Counted from the first letter of the stretch, positions 8,922 to 19,087 are shown. The stretch: DNA of 64,000 nt from MPNP01 sp026709725 (GCA_965200805.1 OZ241384.1:930001-994000); one strand, 5' to 3'. Numbers and translations are program-made. Notes: generated from the letters alone by a model not told the origin.

Positions 8922-11573
8922 TCAGGAAACGCGCAGGATTTCACGCTTGCCGACATGGTTGGCGGGCGAGATGATGCCTTCTTCTTCCATTCGTTCCACG
9001 ATGCGGGCAGCCTTGTTGTAGCCGATTTCCATCTTGCGCTGAACGTAGGAAACGGACACCTTCTCATCCCGCATGATGATCGCAACAGCCTGTTCGTATT
9101 CCTCATCACCGGATGCGGACCGCTCCAGACCGAGCACCTGATTGATTTCGTCTTCAGTGCCATCATCCGGTCCATTGAGAATTTCCGGATGGTAGTCAGG
9201 CGGTCCGAGTGAGCGGAGATATTCGACAACCTGCTCGACCTCATGATCAGAGACAAACGGCCCATGGACCCGTTCGACCCGACCGCCACCGGACATATAG
9301 AGCATGTCTCCCTGTCCGAGCAGTTGCTCTGCGCCCTGCTCACCGAGAATTGTACGGCTGTCAACCTTCTGTGAGACCTGGAATGAGATCCGGGTGGGGA
9401 AATTGGCCTTGATCACTCCGGTGATGACGTCAACCGAGGGGCGCTGTGTGGCAAGGATGATATGAATTCCCGATGCACGCGCCATCTGGGCGAGACGCTG
9501 GACACAGGCCTCGATCTCTTTGCCGGCAACAATCATGAGGTCAGCCATCTCATCGACAACCACAACAATGTAGGGGAGGGTTTCCGTTTCGATTGTTTCC
9601 GTTTCGTAGAGAGGAGAACCGGTCTCGGGATCGAACCCGATCTGATGCTCCCGCGTGATCGGGCGACCGCTTTGCGCGGCCTCGCGCATCCGGATGTTGT
9701 AGCCATCAATGTTGCGGACACCAAGGCGCGACATCTTGCGGTAGCGTTCTTCCATTTCCACGACAACCCACTTCAGGGCTGCAACGGCATTCTTGGGATC
9801 GGTCACAACAGGTGCCATAAGATGCGGAATGCCGTCATAAACGCTGAGTTCAAGCATTTTGGGGTCAACCAGAATCAGGCGGCACTGTTCTGGTGACAGA
9901 GAGTACAAAAGGCTCAGAATCATGGTGTTGATTGCCACGGATTTTCCTGAACCTGTGGTCCCGGCAATCAGGAGATGCGGCATGCTCGCGAGATCGACGA
10001 TAACGGGATCGCCGCCGATGTTCTTGCCGAGCGCAATCGGTAGCCGTTTGGTGCTGTCGGAGAATTCACTGCGCGCTGCGAGCTCCTTGAAATAAACGGT
10101 CTCGCGGGTGGAATTGGGCAGTTCGATTCCAATATAGGATTCGCCGGGTACAGTCGAAATCCGGGCAGAGAGCGCCGACATGGATCTTGCGATATCATCG
10201 GCGAGGCCCATCACCCGACTGGTCTTGAGACCCGGGGCCGGAGTGAGCTGGTAGAGCGTCACAACAGGACCCGGTCGAACTGTCTTGATCTCACCATGAA
10301 CACCATAATCCTCCAGCACCCCCTCAAGCAGCCGGGCATTTTCCTGAAGCGACGGGACAGACTGGGAGATCGTGAAGACATGATCGGGTGTGCTCAGAAG
10401 ATCCAGTGAGGGGCTGATGTATTTTTCGTCACTTCTGTCAAGCGGCAGAGGGTGCTGGCTGGCTCGCCGCGAGGGTCTGCCTGATCGCTGGGAGCGCTTG
10501 CGGGTCATCACAATACGTGGCTCATCGCCGGTTTCTGCCGCCGGATTGTGGCCTGCCGCCGGATCGTCTGCATCAGCAAACATCTCATCCGTTGGATTGT
10601 GATGCGGATGTGTGCGTTTCGAAATTGTCGTCGTGGCAAACCGTCGTTGATTGAGCTGATCCAGCTGCTCCTCATTGTCGGAAAAGAAGAGGGAGCCGAT
10701 CCCTTTGACCAGCTGGCCCAGATGCCGCTTGCCCGGACGCCGTTTCCTGTGAGAGGGCGGTGCGGGTTCTTCTGATCCTGGATCGTCTGTAAGGAGAATC
10801 CGCGGTTCGTCAGGTGCTGCAATAGCCTGAAATTCAATGTCCTCCTCCACTGGCATATGCGACAAATCATTATCCATGAAGTCTTCATCATAATCCGGCT
10901 CTTCGTGGGGAATTCCGGACAGGCGGCGGGTGTCCCGTCGACGCCGGCGACGCTTTTGCAGCAGGATAAAAGGTGCCCGCAGGGCCAGCAGACCGGCCCA
11001 CCGGATCTCGCCGAAAGTCACACCAAAGGCCATCAGCGCGAGCGGGAGCAGGAAAAGGTAGCCGGTATATCGAACACCCTGTTCAATCGCCGGTTCGGCA
11101 CTTGGGTAGGCAATAACCATGCTGGAAAACACCGTGTCGCCGATGATGCCACCAAGGCCGAAGTGATGCTGCCAGGCATCGGATCGGGGCTCGGTTGCGA
11201 GGAATGCGCTGGCAAGGAGGATGGCAAGCGGCATGTACCAGAACCGGATCAGGATACGGAAGGGGGAATGGTGTCTGATCAGACGGAGGCCCCAGGCGAG
11301 CAGGATGGCAACGATCAGCCAAGCGGCAAAACCGGTCGTGGAAACCAGATAGCTGGCAACAGCAGCACCATGGATGCCGACAAGATTCTCTGGCTGTGCA
11401 CTTGTGGCAGTGAACAGGCCCGGGTCATCTGGCGAATAGGAGCCGAGGGCCAGGGCCAGCAGCACTGCAGCGAAGACAAGGAAGGCACCCGATAACTCCT
11501 TGCCCCGATTGATCAGAAACTGCTGCCAGTATTCACCAAGCAAGGTGTCACGCTGCTGAAGTTGATACGTCAT
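8922..11573 (-). CDS. ftsK: DNA translocase FtsK
   Basis: FtsK pumps chromosome termini through the division septum and activates XerCD at dif. The 883-residue protein has an N-terminal membrane part (hydrophobic segments near residues 28-46, 68-95, 110-126 and 170-185), a charged linker rich in Arg/Pro (205-390), an alpha/beta motor with Walker A GTTGSGKS (538-545), and a C-terminal gamma winged-helix domain starting about 810 (VSVSYVQRKMEIGYNKAARI) that reads KOPS sites. All modules are present. The start overlaps the stop of the dapC-like gene by four bases, so the two are probably cotranscribed. Confidence 0.97.
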   Translation of the reverse strand: MTYQLQQRDTLLGEYWQQFLINRGKELSGAFLVFAAVLLALALGSYSPDDPGLFTATSAQPENLVGIHGAAVASYLVSTTGFAAWLIVAILLAWGLRLIRHHSPFRILIRFWYMPLAILLASAFLATEPRSDAWQHHFGLGGIIGDTVFSSMVIAYPSAEPAIEQGVRYTGYLFLLPLALMAFGVTFGEIRWAGLLALRAPFILLQKRRRRRRDTRRLSGIPHEEPDYDEDFMDNDLSHMPVEEDIEFQAIAAPDEPRILLTDDPGSEEPAPPSHRKRRPGKRHLGQLVKGIGSLFFSDNEEQLDQLNQRRFATTTISKRTHPHHNPTDEMFADADDPAAGHNPAAETGDEPRIVMTRKRSQRSGRPSRRASQHPLPLDRSDEKYISPSLDLLSTPDHVFTISQSVPSLQENARLLEGVLEDYGVHGEIKTVRPGPVVTLYQLTPAPGLKTSRVMGLADDIARSMSALSARISTVPGESYIGIELPNSTRETVYFKELAARSEFSDSTKRLPIALGKNIGGDPVIVDLASMPHLLIAGTTGSGKSVAINTMILSLLYSLSPEQCRLILVDPKMLELSVYDGIPHLMAPVVTDPKNAVAALKWVVVEMEERYRKMSRLGVRNIDGYNIRMREAAQSGRPITREHQIGFDPETGSPLYETETIETETLPYIVVVVDEMADLMIVAGKEIEACVQRLAQMARASGIHIILATQRPSVDVITGVIKANFPTRISFQVSQKVDSRTILGEQGAEQLLGQGDMLYMSGGGRVERVHGPFVSDHEVEQVVEYLRSLGPPDYHPEILNGPDDGTEDEINQVLGLERSASGDEEYEQAVAIIMRDEKVSVSYVQRKMEIGYNKAARIVERMEEEGIISPANHVGKREILRVS

Positions 11574-12769
11574 GCCATCTGCCTCATTGATTTCCTGACG
11601 ACGCCGGCAACTGCACCTAGGCCACGTTTGAGCGTGTCCGGGTCAGGTACGAGCGCAATGCGAATGTATTGCTGGCCGGGATTGGTCCGGTCCGTATCGT
11701 GGGTGAAATACCGGCCGGGAACAACCCGGACCCCAAAGTCCTGCCACAGGGCCCTGGCGGAGCGTTCACCATCGGTGACGTCCAGCCACAGAAACATCCC
11801 CGCCTCCGGAGTTTTATAGCCCGGCAAACCGGAAAGCATATGATCGGCAAGCTCGTATTTCTGCTGATAGAGTTCCCGGCTTTCCCGGACATGGACCTCA
11901 TCTCCCCAGGCTTTGGCCGCTGCAAGTTGCAACGGGACTGTCAGAACGGGCTCATTGTAACTTCGAAAATGCTTGATCCTGTTGATGCTTTCCTCTCCAC
12001 CGGCAATGAAGCCGCACCGGATACCGGGCAGACTCGATCGCTTGGAGAGTGAGTTGATAACGATCACATGATCAAGGCCGCCATCGGCTGCTCCCGCGAC
12101 CTCAAGCATGCCGGGAGGCGGATCGTGACGATAGACCTCGGAATAGCATTCATCAGCGATCACGTAAAAATCATACTTCCGCGCCAGATCAAGGGCAGCG
12201 GCAAGGTCAGACCGCGTTGCCACTGACCCCTGCGGATTCGAAGGTGAGCAGAGGAACACGATCGCGGTCTGGCGCAGGACATCCTCGCTCAGTTCATCGT
12301 ATCTTGGGAGATAGCCCGTCTCGCGGGTCGCGGGAACAAAATGGGGGATCGCTCCTGCGGCCAGGGCGGCCCCGGCATAGACCTGATAAAACGGGTTCGG
12401 CATCAGAACCAATGGCCTGGCGCCCCGCCGCAGTTCAGGGCAAAGGGCCATACAGGCACTGAAGAGACCCTCTCGGGAGCCATTGCAAATGATCAGGTTG
12501 GTGTCGATGTTCAGATCAGTCTTGTAGCGACGCCCGATCCATGCACCAATCGCTCCCCGCAGTTCCGGTGTGCCAAAATGCCTGGGGTAGCGACCAAAAT
12601 GGTGCACATTGGTTTCAAGGTCAGAAAATATCCACGCCGGAAACCGGTGGCGGGGCTCGCCGATTGACAGGTCAATCACATCCCCTCCCGGGTGAGTGCC
12701 GCCCAGGAGAGTGCGCAACCGATCAAATGTGTAACCCGGCAATTGTGCCAGGCGATCCGGAGGGTCCAT
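11570..12769 (-). CDS. dapC: PLP-dependent aminotransferase, DapC-like
   Basis: A 399-residue class I/II fold-type I aminotransferase. PLP-site residues are visible: Asn178 (CSPSNPQ), Asp206 and Tyr209 (ADECYS), Schiff-base Lys243 (SLSKRSSLPGIR) and a C-terminal Arg. The sequence is closest by eye to the alphaproteobacterial N-succinyldiaminopimelate aminotransferase used in lysine and peptidoglycan diaminopimelate synthesis. It overlaps ftsK by four bases, linking wall precursor synthesis with division in one transcript. Substrate is inferred from the family; another amino acid aminotransferase role is possible. Confidence 0.85.
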   Translation of the reverse strand: MDPPDRLAQLPGYTFDRLRTLLGGTHPGGDVIDLSIGEPRHRFPAWIFSDLETNVHHFGRYPRHFGTPELRGAIGAWIGRRYKTDLNIDTNLIICNGSREGLFSACMALCPELRRGARPLVLMPNPFYQVYAGAALAAGAIPHFVPATRETGYLPRYDELSEDVLRQTAIVFLCSPSNPQGSVATRSDLAAALDLARKYDFYVIADECYSEVYRHDPPPGMLEVAGAADGGLDHVIVINSLSKRSSLPGIRCGFIAGGEESINRIKHFRSYNEPVLTVPLQLAAAKAWGDEVHVRESRELYQQKYELADHMLSGLPGYKTPEAGMFLWLDVTDGERSARALWQDFGVRVVPGRYFTHDTDRTNPGQQYIRIALVPDPDTLKRGLGAVAGVVRKSMRQMA

Positions 12770-12932
12770 AACCTGCCCCCAAAAACCTGCCCACGGTTTC
12801 GGAACCGGTTGACCGGTCCCTCGTTTTCTTCCAATATATCACAGAGATTGTCCAAGTTCCAAATCCGATCTCTTCCGGGGGCGGAAACAGTCGAAAATCA
12901 GGGATAGCGCCATCACACCCGTCACAAACACA

Positions 12933-13625
12933 TTGCTGGTTGAACAGAATGCATCGCGCCGTACCGCACTTGCAAGACTGCTTGAGGCGACAGGCCGCTA
13001 TTGTCCTGTCGTCGCACCGGATGGCCGGTGCCTCACAGAGACTGAACTTGGCTCGGTGGAGATGGCGCTCCTGTCGACAGATATTCGCCGGTCCATCCAT
13101 CGGATCAGCACCACCTTCAGCAGCAGGGGGAAAACCACGATTCCAATCGTAATCCTGTCGGACCCGGTCGAGATGGATCAGATGGAAGGCACAATTGAGC
13201 ACTGTGTGCATTTTGCGATTCTGCAGAAACCGGTCGCAGGCAGGGATCTTCTTGCCCGTATGCGTTCAGTGATCAGCGAACATCGCTATCGCTATGAGAC
13301 TCCCTTCGAGCTTGGCGATGTCGAAATCATTCCGGCAAAAATGCGGATTGTCCATCGCGATGGGCGAAGTCATTCCATGACCAATATGCAGCTGCGCCTC
13401 CTGGCGGGTCTCCTGAAGGCCCGAGGAATGCCAATGAGCCGCCAGGATCTCCTTACCGATGTCTGGGGGTATGCCCCAAACACCTCAACAAGCACCATTG
13501 ATACGCATATTTACCAGTTACGCCAGAAAATCGAGATGGACCCCGCCCATCCAACTGTCATCATCTATCGTGATGGGGGCTACTCCATCAGGGCTCCACA
13601 AGAACGGACTCTGCAGCATGGCTAG
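12933..13625 (+). CDS. OmpR-like regulator with degenerate receiver
   Basis: A 230-residue protein with a receiver-like N-terminus and a winged-helix C-terminus (about 130-225, ending in TIDTHIYQLRQKIEMDP and VIIYRDGGYSI). The receiver lacks the usual acidic pair (LLVEQN instead of VDDD) and the phospho-Asp position (MALLSTD), so phosphorylation looks unlikely; a Lys of the KP type remains (LQKPVAG). No ATG is available at the N-terminus: TTG at 12933 is used, and upstream codons remain open, so the start is uncertain. It overlaps xthA by eight bases. No kinase is adjacent. Confidence 0.8.
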   Translation: MLVEQNASRRTALARLLEATGRYCPVVAPDGRCLTETELGSVEMALLSTDIRRSIHRISTTFSSRGKTTIPIVILSDPVEMDQMEGTIEHCVHFAILQKPVAGRDLLARMRSVISEHRYRYETPFELGDVEIIPAKMRIVHRDGRSHSMTNMQLRLLAGLLKARGMPMSRQDLLTDVWGYAPNTSTSTIDTHIYQLRQKIEMDPAHPTVIIYRDGGYSIRAPQERTLQHG

Positions 13626-14433
13626 ACCTGCCGATCTGACAGTTGCGACATGGAATATCAATTCGGTCCGATTGCGGGAGGATTTGGTCATGCGGTTTCT
13701 GGTTGAACAGAATCCTGATGTCCTCTGCCTGCAGGAAATCAAGTCGCCCGCCGAGAATGTGAACACCGCACGCTATGACGAGCTGGGTTGGCCCCATCAC
13801 GCCATCAGTGGCCAAAAGGGCTACAATGGCGTCATGATTCTTTCAAGGCTGCCATTGAAGGTCATCGCCAACCGGCAGATCCATGGCAAAAATGAAGCCC
13901 GGCATATCGCCTGCAGACTGGCAAATGGAATCACGATCGAAAATTTTTACGTCCCCGCCGGGGGCTATGTCGCGGATGCCGCAGCCAATGAGAAATTTGC
14001 CGAGAAGCTTGCATATCTGGATGGCATGGTACGCTGGACATCTGCGGAACCCCCTCGCAAAACCATTCTTGTTGGTGATCTCAATGTTGCACCGCTGCCT
14101 GATGATGTCTGGTCACACAAACAGCTCCTCACGGTCGTCAGTCATACGCCGCACGAGACAGAAACCCTGGAGGCCATCATGGCAGCAGGCAGGTGGACAG
14201 ACATAACACGCAAGCACATCCCCGACGGCAAACTGTATTCCTGGTGGTCCTACCGGGCACAGGACTGGTCGAAATCAGACCGTGGTCGCCGGCTTGATCA
14301 CATCTGGGCCAGCCGGGATCTGGCAGAATTTTCCTCGGGCAGCACCATCCTGCGCGATGCCCGCGGGTGGCCACGTCCTTCAGATCATGTCCCGGTCATG
14401 GCGAGTTTTGAGATAACGGCACTGTCGCAATGA
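13618..14433 (+). CDS. xthA: Exodeoxyribonuclease III
   Basis: Exonuclease III is an AP endonuclease and 3'-5' exonuclease of base excision repair. The 271-residue protein has the EEP fold motifs TWNINSVR (Asn13), LCLQEIKS (Glu40), the GDLNVAP segment (Asp154, Asn156), GRRLDHIW and the terminal PSDHVPV with the catalytic His. The start ATG at 13618 lies inside the end of the regulator gene; the longer open frame from 13459 only covers regulator sequence. Cotranscription with the regulator is likely. Confidence 0.95.
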   Translation: MARPADLTVATWNINSVRLREDLVMRFLVEQNPDVLCLQEIKSPAENVNTARYDELGWPHHAISGQKGYNGVMILSRLPLKVIANRQIHGKNEARHIACRLANGITIENFYVPAGGYVADAAANEKFAEKLAYLDGMVRWTSAEPPRKTILVGDLNVAPLPDDVWSHKQLLTVVSHTPHETETLEAIMAAGRWTDITRKHIPDGKLYSWWSYRAQDWSKSDRGRRLDHIWASRDLAEFSSGSTILRDARGWPRPSDHVPVMASFEITALSQ

Positions 14434-14502
14434 CATCACCACTTGGAGTTTGCGGCCGCCCGTCCCATATAGAGAACTGCAACATTTCCGGGAGATCTCT
14501 CC

Positions 14503-15396
14503 ATGCTTGGCACGACTGCTGAAACATCAAACGCTGTTCATACAGCGGATCAATCCGGATTTGCCAATGATGTTCTTGCAGCCAGCGAGACGCGCCCCGT
14601 CCTGATCTATTTCACAGCCGCATGGTGCGGACCCTGCAAAACCATGGGTCCGGCCCTTGAGAAGGCTGTCAACGCCCAAAAGGGCAGGATCGTTTGCTAC
14701 AGGTACAACATCGACAACAACCGCGAGCTTGCCGCACAGTTGGGCATCAAGTCAATCCCGGCCGTCTTTGCTTTTTTTGCCGGACGACCGGTCGATGGGT
14801 TTATGGGAGCCAAAACCGAGGGCGATATCACCGACTTCATTCGGTCTGTGCTTGCCAGGACTCTCGGTGAGGATGATTCGGACCCGCTGGAAGCAGCTGA
14901 AGAGTTGCTGGAAAATGGTGCCATGATGGATGCCATGCAGATCTTTGGCACGTATCTCACCAGCCACCCCGAAGATGAACGGGCTTATGCGGGCATGATC
15001 CGGTGCCGCTTGCAGCTTGACGATCTGGAGATGGCGGAAGCACTGCTGAACGCAGTCCCGGATTCCATAAAGGATTCCACCCCGATCATGAAAGCCCGGG
15101 CCAGCATTGATCTTGCCAGACAGGTCCGGTCTGCCGGGCCGGTTGATGATCTCCGGGCCGCCCTTGATCGTGAACCTGAAAACCACCAGTGCCGTTTCGA
15201 TCTTGCCATTGCCCTCCATGCCGGCGGGGAGACCGACACTGCAGTTGATGAATTGCTTGAGTTGTATCGCCGTGACAGCGAATGGAATGAGGGTGCCGCA
15301 CGTGATCAGCTTCTCCGAATCTTTGATTCTCTTGCGCCGAACAGCCCTTCAGTGCTGCGGGGGCGCCGCAGACTCTCATCGCTTGTCTTCGCCTGA
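14503..15396 (+). CDS. ybbN: Thioredoxin-like co-chaperone YbbN/CnoX
   Basis: A 297-residue protein with an N-terminal thioredoxin fold (AAWCGPCK, Cys42 and Cys45) and a C-terminal TPR-like helical part (about 125-290) with repeats such as EDERAYAGMIRCRLQLDDLEMAEALL. This is the YbbN/CnoX layout, a holdase that passes clients to GroEL or DnaK. Unlike E. coli YbbN, both active-site cysteines are present, so it may also work as a redox enzyme. Ribosome site CGGGAGA precedes the ATG. The Trm112-like gene follows. Confidence 0.92.
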   Translation: MLGTTAETSNAVHTADQSGFANDVLAASETRPVLIYFTAAWCGPCKTMGPALEKAVNAQKGRIVCYRYNIDNNRELAAQLGIKSIPAVFAFFAGRPVDGFMGAKTEGDITDFIRSVLARTLGEDDSDPLEAAEELLENGAMMDAMQIFGTYLTSHPEDERAYAGMIRCRLQLDDLEMAEALLNAVPDSIKDSTPIMKARASIDLARQVRSAGPVDDLRAALDREPENHQCRFDLAIALHAGGETDTAVDELLELYRRDSEWNEGAARDQLLRIFDSLAPNSPSVLRGRRRLSSLVFA

Positions 15397-15457
15397 AGAG
15401 TTGTGCTGAAGATGCGGATCATTGCCTGGGAGTCACTGCCGGGATGGAGAAAACAGC

Positions 15458-15658
15458 ATGACGCAGGATGAAGACGCGCCCGTCAACAGGAAATTTGATC
15501 CGCGGATGCTCGAACTGCTCGTCTGTCCTGTAACGCACGGCCCCCTCCGATACGATGCAGATCGTCAGGAGCTCATTTCAAAATCCGCCAATCTTGCTTA
15601 CCCGATCCGTGATGGAATCCCCATCATGCTTGCAGATGAAGCGAGGACGATTGATTGA
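15458..15658 (+). CDS. Trm112 family protein
   Basis: A 66-residue protein of the Trm112/YcaR family: FDPRMLELLVCPVTHGPL followed by YPIRDGIPIMLADEARTI. Eukaryotic Trm112 activates methyltransferases; bacterial forms are small and poorly defined. Only one of the usual zinc-site cysteines (LLVCP) is seen. The start at 15458 is preceded by GGAG with an eight-base spacer, better than the ATG at 15422. It follows ybbN by 61 bases and converges on the UbiH-type gene. Confidence 0.9.
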   Translation: MTQDEDAPVNRKFDPRMLELLVCPVTHGPLRYDADRQELISKSANLAYPIRDGIPIMLADEARTID

Positions 15659-15730
15659 GACGGTTCTGATGTCATCATGACCGGTGCCCACTTCGGGAGC
15701 AATGCAGTGCGCCCGGTGACGGTTGTGATG

Positions 15731-16927
15731 TTACCGCATGAGTTGTGGACATTCCCCTGCAAGACCAGCGGCTTCCCGAAGAAGCCTGCGCCTTGCAGGG
15801 GACAGATTGGCCAGTATGGACACACCCAGCGTTCGCAGAGCTCCAAGAGACGGGCTGGTTGTGGAATAAATCGTATTGAACATATCGGTGGCCACGGAAT
15901 AGGCCACACCATCGGCCCGACGCAGTTTTTGATAGCGCTCCGTGATCATCCCAAAATCCTCACCCCGTCTTCGGGCCTGCACAAGGATGTCCTCCAGTGT
16001 CGCCACATCCCTCAGTCCAAGATTCAGGCCCTGTCCGGCAAGGGGATGGATTCGACGGGCGGCATCACCCAGCAGTGCAAGGCGCGGACCGGCCAATGAA
16101 TTCGCAATTGAAAGGGAGAGTGGCCATTGCGCCCGATGCCGAACACTTGCAATTGTTCCCAGTGCATCGTCAACCATGGGCTGAAGGGTCGCAATGAACC
16201 CATCCGGATGGTGACGGACGAGAGCCGCTGCGCGATCAGGCTCCGTCGTCAGAACAATTGCGGTCTGATTCTCCGGCAGGGGCAGCAGGGCAAGGGGGCC
16301 CGTTGGCAGAAAGATCTGACGCATCAGGCCATCATGGTCATGGGTATGGGTTACAGTACACACCACAGCTGACTGGTGATAGTCCTTGCTGAAACAGGTG
16401 ATGCCAAGATCGTTCAGGAATCCGGATTGACCGTCACAGACAGCGAGCATGGCTGTTCTGAGATCGCTGCCGTCTGAAGAAGAGACGAACCGCCCGCCCG
16501 TTTCGATGCGTGAAGCGACAGCTGTCAGCCCATGCCGGATGGTGACCTGTTCAGTTTCCGCAAGCCTCTGGCTGACAGCATTCTGCAGATGGTGTTCACT
16601 CAACAGACAACCAAATGTCAACTCGCCGATCTCGCCCGGATCAAAGGAAAGCGTGTTTGATCCGGGTCCCCCGGGCTGCGACGCTTCGCTGACGACAACA
16701 CCGGTAATCGGTTGACCATGCCGTTCAAGCACATCACCAAAACCAAGTGCCTTCAGGAGTCGGCATGAAGCAACAGAGAGGGCGAAGGATCGTCCGGATT
16801 CGCTCACTGGTGCTGCCTGCCTGCGATCAATGAGCACAATGTCAAAGTCCTGCCTCGCCAGTGCCACGGCCAGGAGTTGCCCGACAGGCCCGCCACCGAC
16901 AATGCCAATATCTGAAATCGTTTGCAT
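15731..16927 (-). CDS. UbiH/UbiF/COQ6-type FAD monooxygenase
   Basis: A 398-residue class A flavin monooxygenase. The Rossmann motif IGIVGGGPVGQ (residues 7-17), the ESGRSFALS stretch, and the GDAARRIHPLAGQGLNLGLRD motif that binds FAD and the ring are all present, as in ubiquinone ring hydroxylases. Start at 16927 (MQTISDI) is placed just ahead of the FAD fold; the longer frame to 17029 overlaps the divergent amidase start. Which ubiquinone carbon it hydroxylates cannot be told from motifs. Confidence 0.9.
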   Translation of the reverse strand: MQTISDIGIVGGGPVGQLLAVALARQDFDIVLIDRRQAAPVSESGRSFALSVASCRLLKALGFGDVLERHGQPITGVVVSEASQPGGPGSNTLSFDPGEIGELTFGCLLSEHHLQNAVSQRLAETEQVTIRHGLTAVASRIETGGRFVSSSDGSDLRTAMLAVCDGQSGFLNDLGITCFSKDYHQSAVVCTVTHTHDHDGLMRQIFLPTGPLALLPLPENQTAIVLTTEPDRAAALVRHHPDGFIATLQPMVDDALGTIASVRHRAQWPLSLSIANSLAGPRLALLGDAARRIHPLAGQGLNLGLRDVATLEDILVQARRRGEDFGMITERYQKLRRADGVAYSVATDMFNTIYSTTSPSLGALRTLGVSILANLSPARRRLLREAAGLAGECPQLMR

Positions 16928-16998
16928 GGAGTCAACATGCTGGACAAAATCCGAAATGCAAACATCATATTCACCTGATTGGGTTTGGGAGTATTCAG

Positions 16999-18339
16999 AT
17001 GTCGAAATCCTGGCTGCGCATGACGGCATGCGCTCTCGGCCGTGGTCTGAATGACGGCAGCATCGACCCGCTGTGTCTTACCGAGACCTATCTCGAGGCA
17101 ATTGAGTCCAGCCCGCATCACGCTGCGATCTATTCTTTTGTGACAGCGAAACGCGCCATGCATGAGGCTGCATCGGCAGCGAATCGGCAAGCGGTCGGGA
17201 AAAGAGCGTCGCTTCTGGATGGGGTCCCGATATCATGGAAAGACCTTTTCGATACACAAGGCATACCGACGGAGGGGGGTTCGGAAATCTATCGGGGCCG
17301 GATCCCTGAAGCGGATGCTGCATCGCTGAAACATGCGGGTCAGGCTGGCATGGTCTGTCTGGGCAAGACCCATATGTCCGAGTTGGCATTTTCCGGACTG
17401 GGGCTGAATCCTGTAACAGCCACACCGCGCTGCATCAACGATCATGACTGTGTCGCCGGTGGCTCATCATCAGGGGCCGCCGCATCCGTCGCCCACGGGT
17501 TGGCAGCAGCAGCAATCGGGAGCGACACCGGTGGGTCCGTACGAATTCCAGCCGCCTGGAATGACCTTGTCGGATTCAAGACCAGTCTTGGCCTCATTGA
17601 TACCGGCGGGACCATTCCGCTCTGCCACAGTTTTGATACCATCGGACCTCTCTGTCGATCTGTCGAGGATGCTGCGGCCATCCTGGCGCTCCTGACCTCA
17701 AGGCCGATCGCCGCCCCCGCGCCGCGCCGACTGGCTGACATGATATTTCTGATCCCGCGTTCTGATGACCTTGATCCGGTTGATGAGCCCCCCGACAGAG
17801 CGTTCAGGGATGCGCTTGCAAGGATTCGGAGGGCAGGAGCCCGCATAAGGGCGGCACCGGTCGCAAGTCTTGGTGCTGCCCTCCAGCTGGCACCGATTCT
17901 CTTCTGCACGGAAGCCTATGCGGCGCACGCGAGTGCTGCCGACGGCAGATGGAACTGCGTCTTTGAAGGTGTCCGTGACCGGTTTCTTGCGGGACGGGAC
18001 ACTGCTGCCCATGAGTATATCAGTGCACTGGCCGAGCTCAAATTGCGCAGACAGGAGTATCGCCTTGCGGTCCGGGGGTATGACGGCATTCTCCTGCCAA
18101 CCTGTCCGATCATGCCACCCACACTCGAGCGATTGTTATCCAGAACTGATGATTACACCACACTCAATCTCTACGCACTCCGCAACACACGTCTGGCCAA
18201 CCTTATGAATGTCCCGGCCCTGACACTCCCCACACCAACACCATCCGCAGGTCTGATGGTTCTTGGCCATCACCGTGAAGAGAATGCTCTTCTCGGTATC
18301 GGTGCGGCACTTGAGGAATTGCTTGGCGTCAGTCCTTGA
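16999..18339 (+). CDS. Amidase signature family hydrolase
   Basis: A 446-residue amidase with the Ser-cisSer-Lys triad: Lys81 (GVPISWKDLFDTQG), the cis-Ser in AGGSSSGAAAS (153-163) and nucleophile Ser180 (GSDTGGSVRIPA). Such enzymes hydrolyse amides or act as GatA; no gatB/gatC neighbours exist, so a stand-alone catabolic amidase is more likely. A GGGAG ribosome site precedes the ATG. It is divergent from the UbiH-type gene (71 bases) and its 3' end overlaps the convergent response regulator by 11 bases. Confidence 0.9.
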   Translation: MSKSWLRMTACALGRGLNDGSIDPLCLTETYLEAIESSPHHAAIYSFVTAKRAMHEAASAANRQAVGKRASLLDGVPISWKDLFDTQGIPTEGGSEIYRGRIPEADAASLKHAGQAGMVCLGKTHMSELAFSGLGLNPVTATPRCINDHDCVAGGSSSGAAASVAHGLAAAAIGSDTGGSVRIPAAWNDLVGFKTSLGLIDTGGTIPLCHSFDTIGPLCRSVEDAAAILALLTSRPIAAPAPRRLADMIFLIPRSDDLDPVDEPPDRAFRDALARIRRAGARIRAAPVASLGAALQLAPILFCTEAYAAHASAADGRWNCVFEGVRDRFLAGRDTAAHEYISALAELKLRRQEYRLAVRGYDGILLPTCPIMPPTLERLLSRTDDYTTLNLYALRNTRLANLMNVPALTLPTPTPSAGLMVLGHHREENALLGIGAALEELLGVSP

Positions 18340-19087
18340 GAACCACACCGCCTTTTTCTGTGACAATGTACTGGGGATTGCCGGGCTCAACCTCAATTTT
18401 TTGGCGCAACCGGTAGATATGAGTCGCCAGAGTATGGGTTGCTCTGCTGGGATCACGATCCAGTTCCAGCAAAAGATCCTGTCGTGAGACCTGTGTCCCG
18501 CGCATGCGACACAGCTTGTGCAGGATCGCCGTCTCCGAACGGGTGAGCGTATTGTGCAACTCGCCGTTATCCAGAATTTGCTCCCGGCCCGGGCTGAAGG
18601 TCAGTCGACCAATGCTGTACTCGACCTTGGGCTGATCCCGAAATTCAACAAGGCGCTTCTGGATCCGTGCCAGCAGGACACGTGGAGCCAGAGGTTTCCG
18701 CATGTAATCGGTCGCACCGATGCTCAGGAAATCCTCTTCGTCCTGTTCATCTGTCGCCACGCCTGTAATCGCGATCACCGGACAGTTCACATGATCCTTC
18801 AGCAGCAGCTCACAAAGCTGCTTGCCAAGACGTTCGGGCTTGAGACCCGGTGATCTCGGAAAATCACAGTCAAGGAGGATCAGTCCGATACTGCTATCGG
18901 TTCTGACCCGCTCAATAACCTGCTCGTAATTTGACGCCTCAAGGACATGCGTAATACAGAACTCGGCGAAGGCATTCGGCACTGTGATCATATCCCGCAG
19001 CATCCGGCGTTGATCGCTGTTGTCCTCAACGATCAGGGCTGTAAGCCGTTCAACAGGAACGGAATCCATCTCTGCAACCATGGTCAT
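18329..19087 (-). CDS. Response regulator, receiver plus winged helix (second of pair)
   Basis: A 252-residue OmpR-type regulator. The receiver shows the acidic pair (IVEDN, Glu21-Asp22), a likely phospho-Asp73 (LILLDCD), Thr in ITGVA and the KP Lys (YMRKPL). The C-terminal winged helix reads TRSETAILHKLCRMRGTQVSRQDLL and THIYRLRQKIEVEPGNPQYI. Start ATG 19087 overlaps the stop of the upstream regulator as ATGA, so the two are translationally coupled. No histidine kinase is nearby. Confidence 0.88.
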   Translation of the reverse strand: MTMVAEMDSVPVERLTALIVEDNSDQRRMLRDMITVPNAFAEFCITHVLEASNYEQVIERVRTDSSIGLILLDCDFPRSPGLKPERLGKQLCELLLKDHVNCPVIAITGVATDEQDEEDFLSIGATDYMRKPLAPRVLLARIQKRLVEFRDQPKVEYSIGRLTFSPGREQILDNGELHNTLTRSETAILHKLCRMRGTQVSRQDLLLELDRDPSRATHTLATHIYRLRQKIEVEPGNPQYIVTEKGGVVLKD